Source: Styela clava (lineage: Eukaryota; Chordata; Ascidiacea; Stolidobranchia; Styelidae). Taken from it: a stretch of DNA of 64,000 nt. The notes below the pieces were generated by a model. It was given only the letters and a program-made list of their open reading frames with translations. It did no database searches and was not told the DNA's origin. This document shows positions 13,022 to 25,575 of this stretch, in pieces. Made by a program: the position numbers and the translations under genes. Location of the stretch: positions 7,812,001-7,876,000 of the forward strand of contig NC_135261.1 of the NCBI RefSeq assembly GCF_964204865.1. Reading direction: 5' to 3'. Each line of letters opens with the position of its first letter. Position 1 is the stretch's first letter.

Positions 13022-15998
13022 TTAATTTTTCTTTTTGTCAACCACAGAGTAAACATCGCCTCCTGTTACCGCACTGGTGGTTTTATCGGAGTTGTTCTTC
13101 TTGTTTTTCTTATCGACAACTGTGTATAAATCCCCCTCGCCAGGTTGTGCGTCTGTATTTCCATCGTACAATATATTTTCTGTTATATTCGTTTCACTTA
13201 CATCTTTTTTTGGTCCTTTCTTGTCTACAATGGTATAAAGTTCAATGTCGCCGACTCTTTCGGGTTCAGAATTTGCTTCGTATAAAACATTTTCCTTGAT
13301 TTGACTTTTTGTTTTTGTTTTCTTGACAACAGTGTACAGCTCGCCGGTTTCTTCTGCTTCTACGTGCATCACAGATTCTTTGCTATCCTTGTCAATATCT
13401 GCACGCCTTCTAGAACGTTTAGTGATATAAATGAACTTAAAACACAAGTTTTACTATTCACGTACCATTACCAACACTCGAAAAGCAAAATAAAAAATAA
13501 TGTTACTCGTAATATATGACGGGGATTATTAAAATTAATTAGAAGTAGGAATTATGAGCAAAAATTCAATTTAACCCAAAATCAGGAGCACAATTAACAC
13601 TAATTTTATTTCATAAACGGTAAAGATTTATATTAGATCTGGAACAATAACTATAGTTAAATTTAACTGGTTTAACTATCATGCATTATAAAAACACAAA
13701 TTGAATTATTAAAGTTTATATTTCCTACCTCTTCTGACATAAAATTTTGAAGTACTTTTATCAATCTTCAAAAGCACAAAAGTTAAGATATTTTCGCAAT
13801 ATTACTCCAATCAATTGTATTCACTTATTATAATTTTACGTCGTTTACAAACATTCCGCCCTTCTTGTAGATAGGTAAAGCCAAATATTTTCATGTTTCA
13901 CCCGCATGTAATGATTGGAATATTATAATACTAATAAATACTTACTTCCTGCATAATAAAACAACAAGCAAGATGATCAACAGAAGGCAAACAAGACCGG
14001 TTATTCCTCCAATTATTGCTATTTCCTTTGTTCCTAACACTTTTCTGTCGTTGATGGTCGTTGTATCTAACATAAAATTTGTCTCAGTTGCCATTTGTGT
14101 AGTAGATTTTGAGGTTGTTTCTAATAAGCACAAAAAATAGTGCTGAAAACCAGAAAACTCGCGGTTCCAGGTTCCAAACCTAGCCCAGCTTTTACCGAAG
14201 GCACAATCGCTCAAAAACAACGTGGACGTAAATTGAATCATTAAAAGCAATCGAATTATTCTCAAGGGTGACCGTACATTTGAACCCATGTACATTTGAA
14301 CCCATGCGTATATCCACGGGTTCAATCTATATGCGGGTGCTAAAACCCATGGGTTAGGGTTAGTATGGGTTTAACTATCCGTGAAACAAAAAACATTCCA
14401 TAGGTGCAATAGCATACAGGTGCAATTGTCATGGGTTCAAATGTACGTGGGTTCAAATGTAATGGAACCATCCTTAAGTTGTGGTAATATATTAGACTGG
14501 TATAGTTATTCTTATTTAAGGCGGGAGTGACCATCGTTGAAATAATGTTGGATGTTGTTAATGAATTTTTCTCCTACGACACCATATAAAAACATAAAGA
14601 AATATGCATATACAACAATTTTTACGCTTTTACTCTTTTCTTATTTGTATTTCTATTACTAACCTTTATTAGTAGTGATGATTGTTGTAGTTGGAAGGGA
14701 TGTTGTTTGAGCATCTAAAAGGTTTGAATAGTACTGTATACTTCGGAATTTTTTTATGGTGAGTCTTCATATTTGAATCGAAGCACCAGCATAACAAATA
14801 ATTCTAATATTACCCATATATTGAAAACGCACTAAGAAGACTGAGCCATGCAGTATTATTTCCAGGTTTATTAATCTGAGTTTAGATAACCAGTCAAATG
14901 ACCAAATGGACATGGATAGTGAAGGGAGTAATATTGGTAATGTGGAAAGCACGATTACGTCCATAAAATTTATACTTTAGACGCACTTGTAAATCAATGG
15001 CACCATGAAGGTCGATTTACTTTGATTTAATTCAAGCATACAATAATATTGGGTCCATTGTAAATTAACTCACCGGTAATGCAAGATATTGAAACGTTGG
15101 CAACGTTGACATGATGGGACGAATCAATGGAGCAGTTTGGACAAAATCTGCCGCCAAGATAATTACACATCCGAGTTTGATTTTCTCGTGATACAGTAGC
15201 GTTTAGCAAATCTGAAACACAGCAATGGGAATTTGAATTCAAGGTTATCCAATAAATTGACTTCAGACAGAAAACGTTATGTCACATTCTATTCGTTGTA
15301 TTGTAGAATATTATACTTCATAGTCCACGTAACTCACACAGCACACAATGCCCAAACTAGATGCAAAAATGAAAACTATCAAAATAGTATCAAATTTAAA
15401 CGGCCTGATATCTTATAAAAACATGCAATCCTTGAAAATTTTCGAAAAACACAGAGACAAAACATTATATTGTATAAAGTCAATTTCAAATTAAGTTCAA
15501 AATTCCGGCCAAATCTACTACAAATCCCAACTACCATGAACACGCAATATTACGCCACGGTATAACAACTAATGAATTAACTACTTCCCAGCAAAATCCT
15601 AACTTAATATTAAGTGAATTTACGAGTTCCGATTCAAATCACCTGTCATATCAATGTTCGCTTTGCACAAAAGATCAGTTGCATTAGTTAGATTGTAAAC
15701 AGCGGCTTGCAATTTCATGTTCTCGACAACCGAAAAACTGCAGTTGAAAAGAACTTCTAAAGGAGGCGACATTGTAGCTACATTACTGTCTGAGTCATCC
15801 TTTACATCAGGTTCTTTAGGCTGTTTTTTACTCCCACATGCAGTTGAATCTTAATAACAAGTCGGAATAACAGACATTTCAGAAAAATTGTACAACTGTT
15901 CAAAACTTTAAATAGTGTCAATCGATAAATAAAAAAATCTTACTTTGAATAAGAACTTGAAAGAAGATCAGCATCAAAAATATTCGGGAATTCATCAT
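13022..15998 (-). CDS. Type I membrane receptor-like protein with six-tyrosine cytoplasmic tail
   Basis: Six exons in transcript order: 15998-15944 (signal peptide MMNSRIFLMLIFFQVLIQ), 15849-15643, 15211-15074, 14714-14664, 14120-13946 and 13409-13022 (stop). Phases run 1,1,1,1,2 with GT/AG at every junction, giving 337 residues. The ectodomain has several cysteines and NxS/T sequons (FNCS, YNLT, NATD, VNVAN) and matches no family I know. A Thr-rich stalk (SLPTTTIITTNK) precedes one transmembrane helix (AIIGGITGLVCLLLIILLVV) and basic stop-transfer residues. The last exon is an acidic/lysine-rich tail of about 129 residues with tyrosines in repeating contexts: ELYTVVKK, VLYEAN, ELYTIVDKK, ILYDGN, DLYTVVDKK, DVYSVVDKK. 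These look like SH2-docking motifs (YxxV and LYxxN) but lack the -2 aliphatic residue of a strict ITIM. Signalling through phosphotyrosine is inferred. The exon chain is strongly supported; the ligand is unknown. Confidence 0.8.
14270..14470. mobile_element. Palindromic MITE in receptor-gene intron
   Basis: Inverted ends built on GTACATTTGAACCCATG, iterated on the left and mirrored on the right as CATGGGTTCAAATGTACGTG. About 200 bp, non-coding, inside the intron between the stalk and transmembrane exons. The iterated TTTGAACCCAYG unit could form a hairpin. It is unrelated to MITE family M1. Confidence 0.6.
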
Positions 15999-18399
15999 TA
16001 TGCTTAAAATGGCACTTATAAGTGCAACTAAAACATAAATTAAAAAGTTGATCAACATTGAAAAGCTGAATACACACATTCAAATACTATTTTAGCTAGC
16101 TTTTCGTGTAACGATGTGCAATTTCAATTTTTGTTTTCTCTTCACCTCTATTAGATTTCACAAATAAATAAGGATGAACTTTTAATAAAGATTCTAAATT
16201 AGTCATTTTATCTGACTTTCCTTGTAAAGATGTGCAATCTGAAGTGAATTTTAGTTCCGGTTAGTTCTTTATAAGATTTTAAAATGGATAACGATACACA
16301 TCTATTTATAAAGAATTCTAATGATTCGCCGCCACTCCAAGACTCAAATTTGGGTGCTCCCGAAGTATGCGAACCAAGATGGCGGACATCGGAACGTAAC
16401 ATTGGTAACAGGTTAGGGTAAGGCGATAATTTTTTTCCAATTTTTCTTATTTCAGCGCTATTAGCAGTTCGAACACTAGCCAAGAGCCTCCCGTAGTATT
16501 TATACCTAAAATTATGGCCTAACCCTAACCTAGTACACATATTACATTCCGATGTCCGCCATCTTGGTTCGCATACTTCGGGAGCCCCCAAATTTGAGCA
16601 AACCGATTTTTACACGCTTGTTTATTTTTATGTATAGTTCTATAACTTATACCACAACAAACAAAGCTTGAGCAAGGATTGGACCAGAAGCATAGAACAA
16701 TGACAGGTATAGCAAGTTCGCTCAAATTAAAACTAAATCCAAACCATTATGTTCTCAAGTTTTTCTTTGTCAAATAAGTCAAAGTTGTTTATTTAAAACT
16801 ATTTTAATGTCTTTATCAAAACTCTATTATCAAATTATCAAATGTTGTATTCCCTATTTACAAATACTGTCAAATGTAATGTCGACCAGGCGCATGCATG
16901 TTTAGAATTTTTGACCATCTGTGTGAATATCGATAAAACTAAAATATAGATAAACTTTGTGATAATACAAATAGCGGCAACATTTTCATAAGTGGGCTTG
17001 TCATGTGTTTAATCCAATATCTTCCCTCCAATATAACTAACTATTTTTGTTTTGCATAGTACGCACTATGTTGTGCTAGCATAAAATCCCATTAATTCTC
17101 TTTGTAGTGTTATGATAATAGTATCAAATTCATGTTTCGATCACGGAATAAACTTATCTGACACTTCACAGACTGTGTTATGGCTTGGGTTGACAATGGC
17201 AAAATGGGAGAATCGAAATTAAACAAACTAACAAGATTTTCTAACTCGCAACCTTTCCTTGCTAAATTTTCACTTTGGCGGTTGTTAGCTTATTACAGCG
17301 AGTTTACTTGATTGAAATTGTATTGAAAGTAAATCTGAGACACTTTGCTGCTGTAGTCAGTTCACTAATATTCGTTTGCCAACAACATATTCTTCAGAAT
17401 AAGCACGCTGTTTATTGTAACATTAGATAGTATAATTTCCGTCGAGATCCTAATTTGCACTGGCCTTCCGCAATGCTTTATACTGAACTGCTCTATTTTC
17501 GCAAGCATTTCTCAATTTATTGAAGACGTTTAATGAGTCAGTTGCTTCGACCTGCAGGTACACCGAATGCGTATGTTCATACGTGGTGAGTGATACTGCC
17601 TGTGATACACTACAATGAGTAATTGAAATACAGTCAATTTTAGGTCATATCGGTTATTTTTCCAAGAAGCACAGGGACTCAATTTCCCCATAAATGTGTG
17701 TAGGAGACGCCGAAATAATCAAAAACCTTTCTAGTGCCTGGATAAATATTTTCTTTAAAAACTAAGTAGCAGTACAGTTACCAACGTTTTTCAAAGTGTT
17801 TGTCAAAATAACATAATCAAGTAAGATATTATATATTCTAATAATGTCTTACATTCTGCCTGTATATTGTCCTGTTCAGAGCGATACAATTAAGCGTTAA
17901 TTAAAGTTTCAACTTTTTCGTGAATTATTGTGAAAAAACGAATATTAACATTATGCTATTTTATATCGATGTTCTTCTAATATAGTCTATAGTCTATAGT
18001 TAATAATAAAATCTCTATATTAAACCGCCAATCATCGCAGAGAATAATAATCGGAAGTTTACACTGCACGTAAACCGCAAATGCCATACCGTCCCTGGCA
18101 TGATCAAGTCTGCACGCAATATTTATATCTTTTGAGTTATTGTAAACAAAAATTGGTATTAAAACTGTTTGATGAAAATTTTTTTTAAAACAGCCTTGTT
18201 TTTTTAATAAATTGATTTACTGCTCTATTATTTTTGAAAATTTTGTGTAAATTAAATCCAGTGCACGTTGATCATTATACTGATGACGATTATGATTAAT
18301 GCTCTCATAATATTATCTTCTTCAGCAGTGTTTCATTTTTGTGCTCGCGTAATTTTTTTAAACGTTCAGTAAACAATGGTTACCTTTATTCACTCGAAA
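15999..18399. other. Intergenic interval between the two minus-strand membrane-protein genes
   Basis: Contains MITE M1 (16353-16588) and otherwise no exon that could be chained to a neighbour. The 1.8 kb from 16600 to 18399 is AT-rich, with short direct repeats such as TATAGTCTATAGT near 17985. The promoter of the six-tyrosine gene should lie just right of 15998; no clear TATA box was seen. Confidence 0.5.
16353..16588. mobile_element. MITE family M1, copy 2, with perfect 8-bp target duplication
   Basis: 236 bp flanked on both sides by CAAATTTG (16345-16352 and 16589-16596). The ends GGTGCTCCCGAAGTATGCGA and GGGGCTCCCGAAGTATGCGA (minus strand) continue as inverted repeats through AACCAAGATGGCGGACAT. 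The 8-bp duplication supports a hAT-type transposase acting in trans. Confidence 0.85.
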
Positions 18400-21300
18400 T
18401 CAATTTGTTAACCTAACGTTGCCATCATTCAAGTAATATAAGCTACATGAATTTGAATCAGAACTATATTGACTAAGACAATACGACACGCTATTATCTG
18501 CAGGTATATAACTAGCTGATACCGAGAATTCTGCCTTGGACAACAGTGAAACATCTACCAAACTGCGATTATACAGTAACTGTAAACGTCGTGCAAAATT
18601 ACCATAAGTTCGTTGTATGATTTGTTTATCGGACTTCATCGACTTCCTCTTTTACTTCCGCAGTATTGGCTAATAGCATCAACAGTGAATTCAAATTCTA
18701 GCAACCGATCAAACACATTTTTCACTCGCACAGAATTCCATGCATATCTCGGCTGATTACTTCCTCGTTTTCGTGTTTCTGCTAACTATAACTTACAGTT
18801 GCGATCTACCAAAATCGGCGTTGAAAAAACATTCACTTTTTTGATGTGTAATTTGTCTTTAAGCATTTTGCAATCTCATCATTTGAAAAACATTTCGGAC
18901 AAAATAACTAAAAACATGTTATTATAGCAAAATGTATGTGCATGTATGAATGTAAAATTTCCTACTTTTTAAATTAGGTCCTGAATTAAGCAATGACTAC
19001 TATTTGCGATTCTGAAACTAAAGTTTGATTCCTACTCGATGGCTTAAATTCAATCCAAAATTGATTGAATTTGTCCCTCTCAATATCCAGTGTTATGCTC
19101 ATATTTTGTTTTAGTTTAGTTAGAGATTATTTGAATACATTCTCTAATACTCAAATGAGTTTGGGGATTTCTCAACCAAATTTGAATTCTGAGTCTTCTT
19201 TACATCAATTCGACATTCTCAAAGGTGTGTTATATCTTTTCAATGTGATTGGAATTTGTCCCTCTCAATATCCAGTGTTATGCTCATATTTTGTTTTAGT
19301 TTAGTTAGAGATTATTTGAATACATTCTCTAATACTCAAATGAGTTTGGGGATTTCTCAACCAAATTTGAATTCTGAGTCTTCTTTACATCAATTCGACA
19401 TTCTCAAAGGTGTGTTATATCTTTTCAATGTGATTGTCGTGAAAAATAACAATATTTGATCTTCGTCCTGGTGATGTGTCGAATTCTACGTTTGAAGTCT
19501 TCTGATACGAAATTGTCGTTCTTTTATATCTAAAGGCAAACAAAAAAATCCGATTCGTATCTTCGATACTTCTTCTAATTACTTATCGAACTCGATCGGT
19601 ATATATATATATGTTGATAGGTATTTGTCTGTTTGTTTCACTTCCGTATGTTACGCAATATCTCACGAAAGCGAGGTTAAATCATCTCCAAGTTTTGCAT
19701 GTGCATTCATCATATCTCGGACCAGAAGTCTTGATTGATTTTGGATGAATAACGTCCTGTATTTAATGAGTTATTAATTGATTAGTGATGGGACACGCGG
19801 TGTCGCTATTGAGTCAGAGCAAAAAAAAAAATCGAAACCGCAAGATCGATAAGTCGGCGGTCTCCAATCGCTATCTAGTTTCTATTTTTATGTGTATTTT
19901 ATATGCTCAGTGGCATGACGCGTCGTTCCAAGACTTAGGAATACGCTTCTCATCGCACCTCTGATGATACAAGCGTTCGAATTCCACGGAGGAGATAATA
20001 AACAGAGGATAGCTGAACTCCTATGGTCGGTTACGACTGTCACCACCATCAAACCAATGTATCTGAAATAAATAACCGGACGAGAGGCCGTGGTCCGCTA
20101 TATTATTGAGTCGTCCTCTAGGCTTTCCTCTCCCTCGGGATAGATATAAAAATCTTGTCTAATGTGAGATAGAAGATACAAAAATTGTGAGCAACATATA
20201 TATTAGAAAGTACAAAGTTGCCCGCGTGCTATTTTATTTCTTTCCATATCTAAGGTTCTAAATTCCATGATAATTAATGAAAATTACGAAAAAAGCAATT
20301 AGAGCATGAACCTCTAAAAGAGAGCTACTTCTAATCAAATCCTCAAATCCGGCATATAAGCATCTAGTTTCCTAATATACAGGAGAGAGTCATTAACCGG
20401 AAATGAATTTTATCGCGCTCAAATATTGAAATAAGATAAACACATTGTTTTCTCACCTACGTATCAGAAATATTAATAATATCATTCCTTCCAATCCAGC
20501 AACTACGGACAACACTATCATTGAAGTTAAATATAAGGTAGAATGATTATTGACTCCATGCAGCGTCCCCTCGGGTCCTGATCCAGTATTTTTGTTTGCC
20601 GCTTGAAATTTTGCCATTGCTCTCTCTGAAAAAAAAAAACAGCTGCCTTTTATTTTGAAATATACATAATAAAATCATATGTATAATAAACATGATGCCA
20701 TCCGCGGGTCGGGTGGTGCGACAGAAGCGTGCAAGATTGGTAGTTAATAAACAAAGCTTATGTCAAATGAGTTGGATCACCATTGAAGTTATGAAAAGCA
20801 TGAAAAATGAACAAGGTCGTCGGTACTCCCGTAGTATGTGTATCAGGTTAGGGTTAGGCCATAATTTTATTTCGATTACGAGTTCGGGGACTGTCTGTGT
20901 TAGCCAAGTGAATATATGGGTTCCAGTCCTTCCACACAACTTGATGTGAAGGGGAACACAATTAGTTATCTCTATATTGGTACACACACTTCTGGAAGGA
21001 CTGATCATCATATATAAGAAAAGCAATGCTCAAATATATGGACACGAGAGCCAAAAAAAAAGTAGTAAGAGTATGCCTAACCATCAGGTATCAACTTACG
21101 CAGAAGTGGAACCGCCACAAAGTGCGCAATTTTCAGTTGAGATGCTACAATATATTAGGTTTGAAATACATAATATCAATCTTATTCACCAATTTTATTA
21201 TAGTCTTCCACACATGGAACATATTCATACTCCAGTTTAAAATACCGTCCACCCATCCAATCAGCCAGTCCGTTTGGTGTAAACACAATTTCTAATGAAC

Positions 21301-22433
21301 TATCTTTATTTTCTTGGAATAATACAACTCTCTGTTTGCAGTTTATTGGTGTTTTGATTTGTTCAACATTTTGACAATGCAAGCCATTTTGCAGAACTAT
21401 CACACAAGTGCCCTCCGTAAAAATAGCCATATTTTCGCCTGTAAGAATATCATATGTGCCATTATCGAAGATGAACAAAAAATAAATAAAAAAAAACATT
21501 GTATCAGCAGTTATAGTAAAAATATATTAAGCTGATTCTGGATTTGATTTTAGTTTGATCCATAGAATTTTCAATTACTTATTATACCTGCAGAACCCAA
21601 TTTTAAATTCACTCGCGATAATTTACAAATATGCAACAGTGCGGAATTGATATGTTTTTAGTTTCAGGAAATTGAGCAAGGATGTATATGTACGGAAGAA
21701 AGTAGTCTGAATATTAATATTCCCAATAGGGCATCAAAAATAGCACACAGCTTCCAAATCATTCATAACCGAAATTCAGGTATTTCTACTTTCCAATCCC
21801 GCAAAGTGAATATTTCACTATATACCTACCCCCCACTACCAAGTTTCCGGTAAGGAACTTCCTGTTGAGTTTGTTAGCAGTTAATAATTCATTTTCTTTG
21901 ATACGAATAATCAGAGACGAATTCACTTCAGCTCCATGTGGTATGGCCCAATGCGAACAATCGTTTTCTGTGAACATATCTGGATATCTGGGAGATTTTA
22001 TTGTTCCATTTTGTGATCTTCTCGTTGTCACGGTAGGAACACATTCTGAACTCACATTTGTTGTATATGCTGTTTAAATGGAATTAAAAGCGTGTATGAA
22101 GATAAAATGTACATAACAATAAATTGATGATTACTTATTCTAAAATTAAATAAAAAAAATTACGAAGAAAAATAGTACAACTTTTTACTTTGAATACATT
22201 GGCGATCAAAAATTGCTGAATGCAGAAGAAAAATTTTTTTTCAAAATTTTGACTATTTTCGAAATTTCGATTTTTATATTTTTCATATATTTATTTTCCA
22301 GTTACAACAAAATATCATATAACATTCAATATGCGACGTGGCAACTGTGTACAATATTGTTCTAATCCTATAAATGAGACTACTCACCAAACATCCACAA
22401 TAATATTACCACAGTTTTCATAATAATATTCAT
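18400..22433 (-). CDS. CUB-like type I membrane protein
   Basis: Exons in transcript order: 22433-22388 (signal peptide MNIIMKTVVILLWMFG), 22069-21830, 21438-21190, 20625-20457 and 18646-18400 (stop). The total is about 316 residues. Exons 2 and 3 together resemble one CUB domain: cysteine, then NGTIKSPRYPDMFTENDC (the G-x-I-x-SP-x-YP core), and six cysteines overall. Exon 4 holds a short linker and one transmembrane helix (LYLTSMIVLSVVAGLEGMIL) ending in RR. The last exon encodes an approximately 80-residue tail rich in Tyr and Ser (TYGNF, LLYNRS, SYCLSQYSSD, SLYYLND). Phases 1,1,1,2 agree. The acceptor before the tail exon (at 18647) has a poor pyrimidine tract, so its exact start is uncertain. 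It is the same strand, topology and phase pattern as the six-tyrosine gene upstream. CUB domains bind protein or glycan ligands; this one's ligand is unknown. Confidence 0.72.
19067..19436. repeat. Perfect 185-bp tandem duplication
   Basis: 19067-19251 and 19252-19436 appear identical, each starting GAATTTGTCCCTCTCAATAT and ending CTTTTCAATGTGATTG. It lies in the last intron of the CUB-like gene. The identity implies either a very recent event or an assembly duplication. Open frames in it are mirrored copies without family similarity. Confidence 0.9.
19910..20165 (+). mobile_element. tRNA-derived SINE candidate, copy 1
   Basis: The head contains a box-A-like TGGCATGACGCG and a box-B-like GTTCGAATTCC. 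The body shares TCGCACCTCTGAT, GGTCGGTTACG and ACCGGACGAGAGGCCGTGGT with the copy at 23100. The tRNA ancestry is inferred only from the two promoter boxes. It lies in an intron of the CUB-like gene. Confidence 0.55.
20823..21003. mobile_element. MITE family M1, copy 3
   Basis: Begins GGTACTCCCGTAGTATGTGT, continues into GGTTAGGGTTAGGCCATAAT and TTACGAGTTCGGGGACTGTC, and ends near CACACACTTCTGGA. It lies between the CUB and transmembrane exons of the CUB-like gene. No clear target duplication. Confidence 0.7.
21024..21060 (+). repeat. Fragment of interspersed repeat R2
   Basis: The short match CAAATATATGGACACGAGAG to the R2 copies at 46165 and 60255. Only the first part of the repeat is present. 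Confidence 0.35.
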
Positions 22434-25400
22434 CAATGTCAACACCTGATTTTGCAATCCTATTCAAACAGACTCAAGTACTGGTATGGCGGCAGTTTAG
22501 GAAGGTGGCATTTCTTTTCACCCGTAGACATCATATTTTTGCGTTTCATGTTTGATCATGCAAACACTGATATTATCAGCGGATCTATCAATTTAGTTGT
22601 GTTTTTATGCGTTGACTGACCCCATGCGTACAATATTCCCGGACTTTAAAAAAAAAGTAATGCTAATGACATTTAGCCGTAATTAGAATTTTTATTTGAC
22701 TCCTTTTTGTAAAACTGCGATTTACTGGCCTGGTTATCACGTTGCAACAAACTAAAATCCTACGGTTTTTTTACTCAAAATATTTTCTACCTTTAGGTGG
22801 CAATATATATATCTGTGCAAATATAAAGATGTGATAACGTTGAAAAGTTGGTAACTTTGTAATTTTGTTTATGTAGTTTCAATTTTTACTGGACACCATA
22901 GGGCAACCTATTCAAATTACTTACGGAAATTTTGCGGGTTAACAGGGGTCAGAGGATTTCCTAATTTTAAATAATTTCCGCTTGTAACGCGATAAAATTG
23001 GAAATAGGTCATGACGTGCGGTGAGTTTATTCCTATACGTAGGCAGGGCTCAAAACCGACGAACAGTAATTAGTATTAAATGACACATACATGTTTGTTT
23101 AAAAACATACAAAGTCATTTGGCTCATCGGTCGCGCTAAACGCTCACCACCGCACCTCTGATTACCCTGTGTGGGTATCCTGTCAGGGATAATTATGTGC
23201 GAGAGGATTACTGGATTCCTCTTCGCCGTAGAGGGTTCACGTAACCGCTGGTCGGTTACGGCTCCCTCCACCATAAAGTACAATGCATCTGAAACAACTG
23301 GCTAACTAATCCTATACCCGACATGGACTGGTAACCGGACGAGAGGCCGTGGTTCGCCATATGATTAAGCCATCTTGTCGGCTGCCCTCCTCCGAGATAA
23401 TTCAAACTCATCTCAACTCGTAAACGTACACGTCCGAATGCTTGTTACATCGTAATTTATATCTTAAAGGCTTCCTACTAATCAGTACAACTGCTCTCAG
23501 GTACGAGGGCCGCATGTAGCCCGCGAACACATTTCGTGCGGACGCATTTTTAGCAAAACATTTTTTAGCTATTCTAACTGGGGTTGAGATCCCGAGAAAC
23601 CCTTTTCCTAATCCCAACGTCGGAAGTGATGATCACGAAATATCAATGTTGTATCTCTAAGAGTCTAGACGATGCTGACATGGGAATAAAGTACAAGGAG
23701 AATGGAATGTCTTGTGCAGGACCCAGCCGATGAGATGAGTCGCGCTTTTTGTCTCAACTTTGCACCTTAAGCTTGCATCAAGCAACTTCTTATCTGGAGA
23801 AACGTTTTGTGCCTTTATTTTAGTAAAACACTCCTCCATTTTCAAACTTGGGCCATGTGACAGCAATAACGAAACGCAGAGCTGACTTAGCGCAGCGCGA
23901 TCGAGGATTTTTTAGCTGGGTCTCGAAATTCCAACTTAGGCGGACTTGGTTGTTCTTTGACGACGGCGCTAGGCCCACTCGCGCTGCAAGTTAATATAAT
24001 AGTCAAATATAACAATTCACCATAAAATGAGTTTCAAAGACAGAGGAAGACTGGTTGGAAGCGTATTTCATTGCGCACAACAGCGGTAAACCCCAACTGT
24101 GTCAACTGTGCTTTCAAGTAATAGCTGTCACTGAAGAATATAATTTTAATTAATCAACATTACAAAACCAAACACGAGAAAAGATACAAAAAATACCACG
24201 GTGCTTCTCGGGAAGCAATTTAAAAATAACTTAAGGCTTTTTATATTTCACTTAAAATGAATAATTTAAAAAGAAGTTAAAAGTTTTTGCGGCCCTTCAA
24301 CCTCGCAACCTTGGACCACCCTTTTGTATTTATTTGGCTTGATAAGATGGCGGGAATGCATGCCGAACTCACTCGGAGGATTGTATATGTATTGATGGAA
24401 GAATGTAGAATTACTTGTATCCAATGACTAATGGAGTTATTAACTATCGAGAAGTTTGATGTTGACGTTTTTCGGTGTTTTTGTAGATGTGTGTTTTTAA
24501 ATGAAAACCATATACATTTAGAAATTCAACAAAAACCTGACGCTATGTGAAAACATTAAATGTCTTGCGTTATTTTTGATACATTATGTGTGTTGTTTGC
24601 CACAAGGAATGAACGACCATTTTGATCCAATACCGCACAAGTCTACAAAAACAGTCACGGTAACGGCATAAATGTCTACAAGCAATTTCATAGAATGGAC
24701 TAACAGTACAAATTTCCTTGAACATCATAATGAAATACTCATTTTTCATTCGCAATTTGACAAGAAATGAATATCCAATACGAAGCGAAGAAATTTCTTA
24801 CATTGATTTTAATAGAAATAGACCCGAGCAACTCTTGACAAACTATTGGACGTTTAGTAGATTTCTATTGAGAATTTCAATATTTATTGATTCACATTTC
24901 TCAATCTAAACATGCCAGAGAATCAGTCGAGAACATGTTGATTTTATGAAGCTGTTGACAAACACGACAATAATTTGTTCGATTGATTGGATGATTCACC
25001 GGTTTTTTAGAGTTTGTATTAATAGTTTATGAAACAAGTTCAAAATTCTTTAGACCATCTGTGTTCTAATCCTCATTTCTCAATTAAATTGAAGACCTAC
25101 TGAGTTCATTTCTATATTCTTATTCCTTCCGTATTTACTCCCATTCTGCAAGATTCCTACAAGTTACGTTACAATTATTGGCAAAATCTTTCACCTGAAA
25201 TCTAAAATTTTCAGAAAATTTACGTTCAACTCAATTTTATAAATTATATTTCGTAATGCTAAATTTTCAATACGAATAAACGAAAAATACTAAGTAATAG
25301 ATTTGTTGCATAAATCAAAGAAATGGAGAATATTGCTTCCGCTGTGATGGTCAGTGTAAAATACTTTCGTCAAAACTAGCCTCCAATCGTTTAATTGAAT

Positions 25401-25575
25401 TGGAGATGAGCAGAAAACATCTAATTAAATAATTGAATGAGTAAGCAAATCAAATTTAGGTAATTTAAAAACGAATATATATATTACATAATGATATGCA
25501 TTTTTCAGTTTGCGTTACATAGTTTCGGTTAGATTTGCATGTCTTCAATTCCGAAAAGGGTCATGAAGTCCTCGA
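22434..25575. other. Intergenic interval with SINE and transposon debris
   Basis: Contains a SINE copy (23100-23405). Around 23410-24330 is hAT-like debris: a minus-strand frame with KIKAQNVSPDKKLLDASLRC near 23750 and GCGGCCCTTCAACCTCGCAA at 24290. The remaining AT-rich DNA has no exon chain I could support. Confidence 0.45.
23100..23405 (+). mobile_element. tRNA-derived SINE candidate, copy 2
   Basis: The longest copy. The head has TGGCTCATCGGTCGCGC (box-A-like). The body has CCGCACCTCTGATTACCCTG, ATAATTATGTGCGAGAGGAT, CGCTGGTCGGTTACGGCTCC and ACCGGACGAGAGGCCGTGGT. The same blocks recur at 19910 and, reversed, at 56155. It does not encode a protein. Confidence 0.6.

Noticed and set aside
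13022-13409. Calling the tyrosine motifs ITIMs or ITAMs
   Set aside because: Residue -2 is Glu or Asp in the YxxV motifs, not an aliphatic residue, and pair spacing is longer than in ITAMs.
16208-16725. Minus-strand frames of 127 and 66 codons
   Set aside because: They lie over MITE M1 and its inverted ends.
20851-20880. Telomere-like GGTTAGGGTTAGG string
   Set aside because: It is a fixed interior segment of MITE family M1 and recurs only within those copies; there is no tandem array.
20692-21295. Plus-strand frames with YAEVEPPQSAQF
   Set aside because: A possible remnant, but no splice chain or family; overlaps MITE and R2 sequence and an intron of the CUB-like gene.
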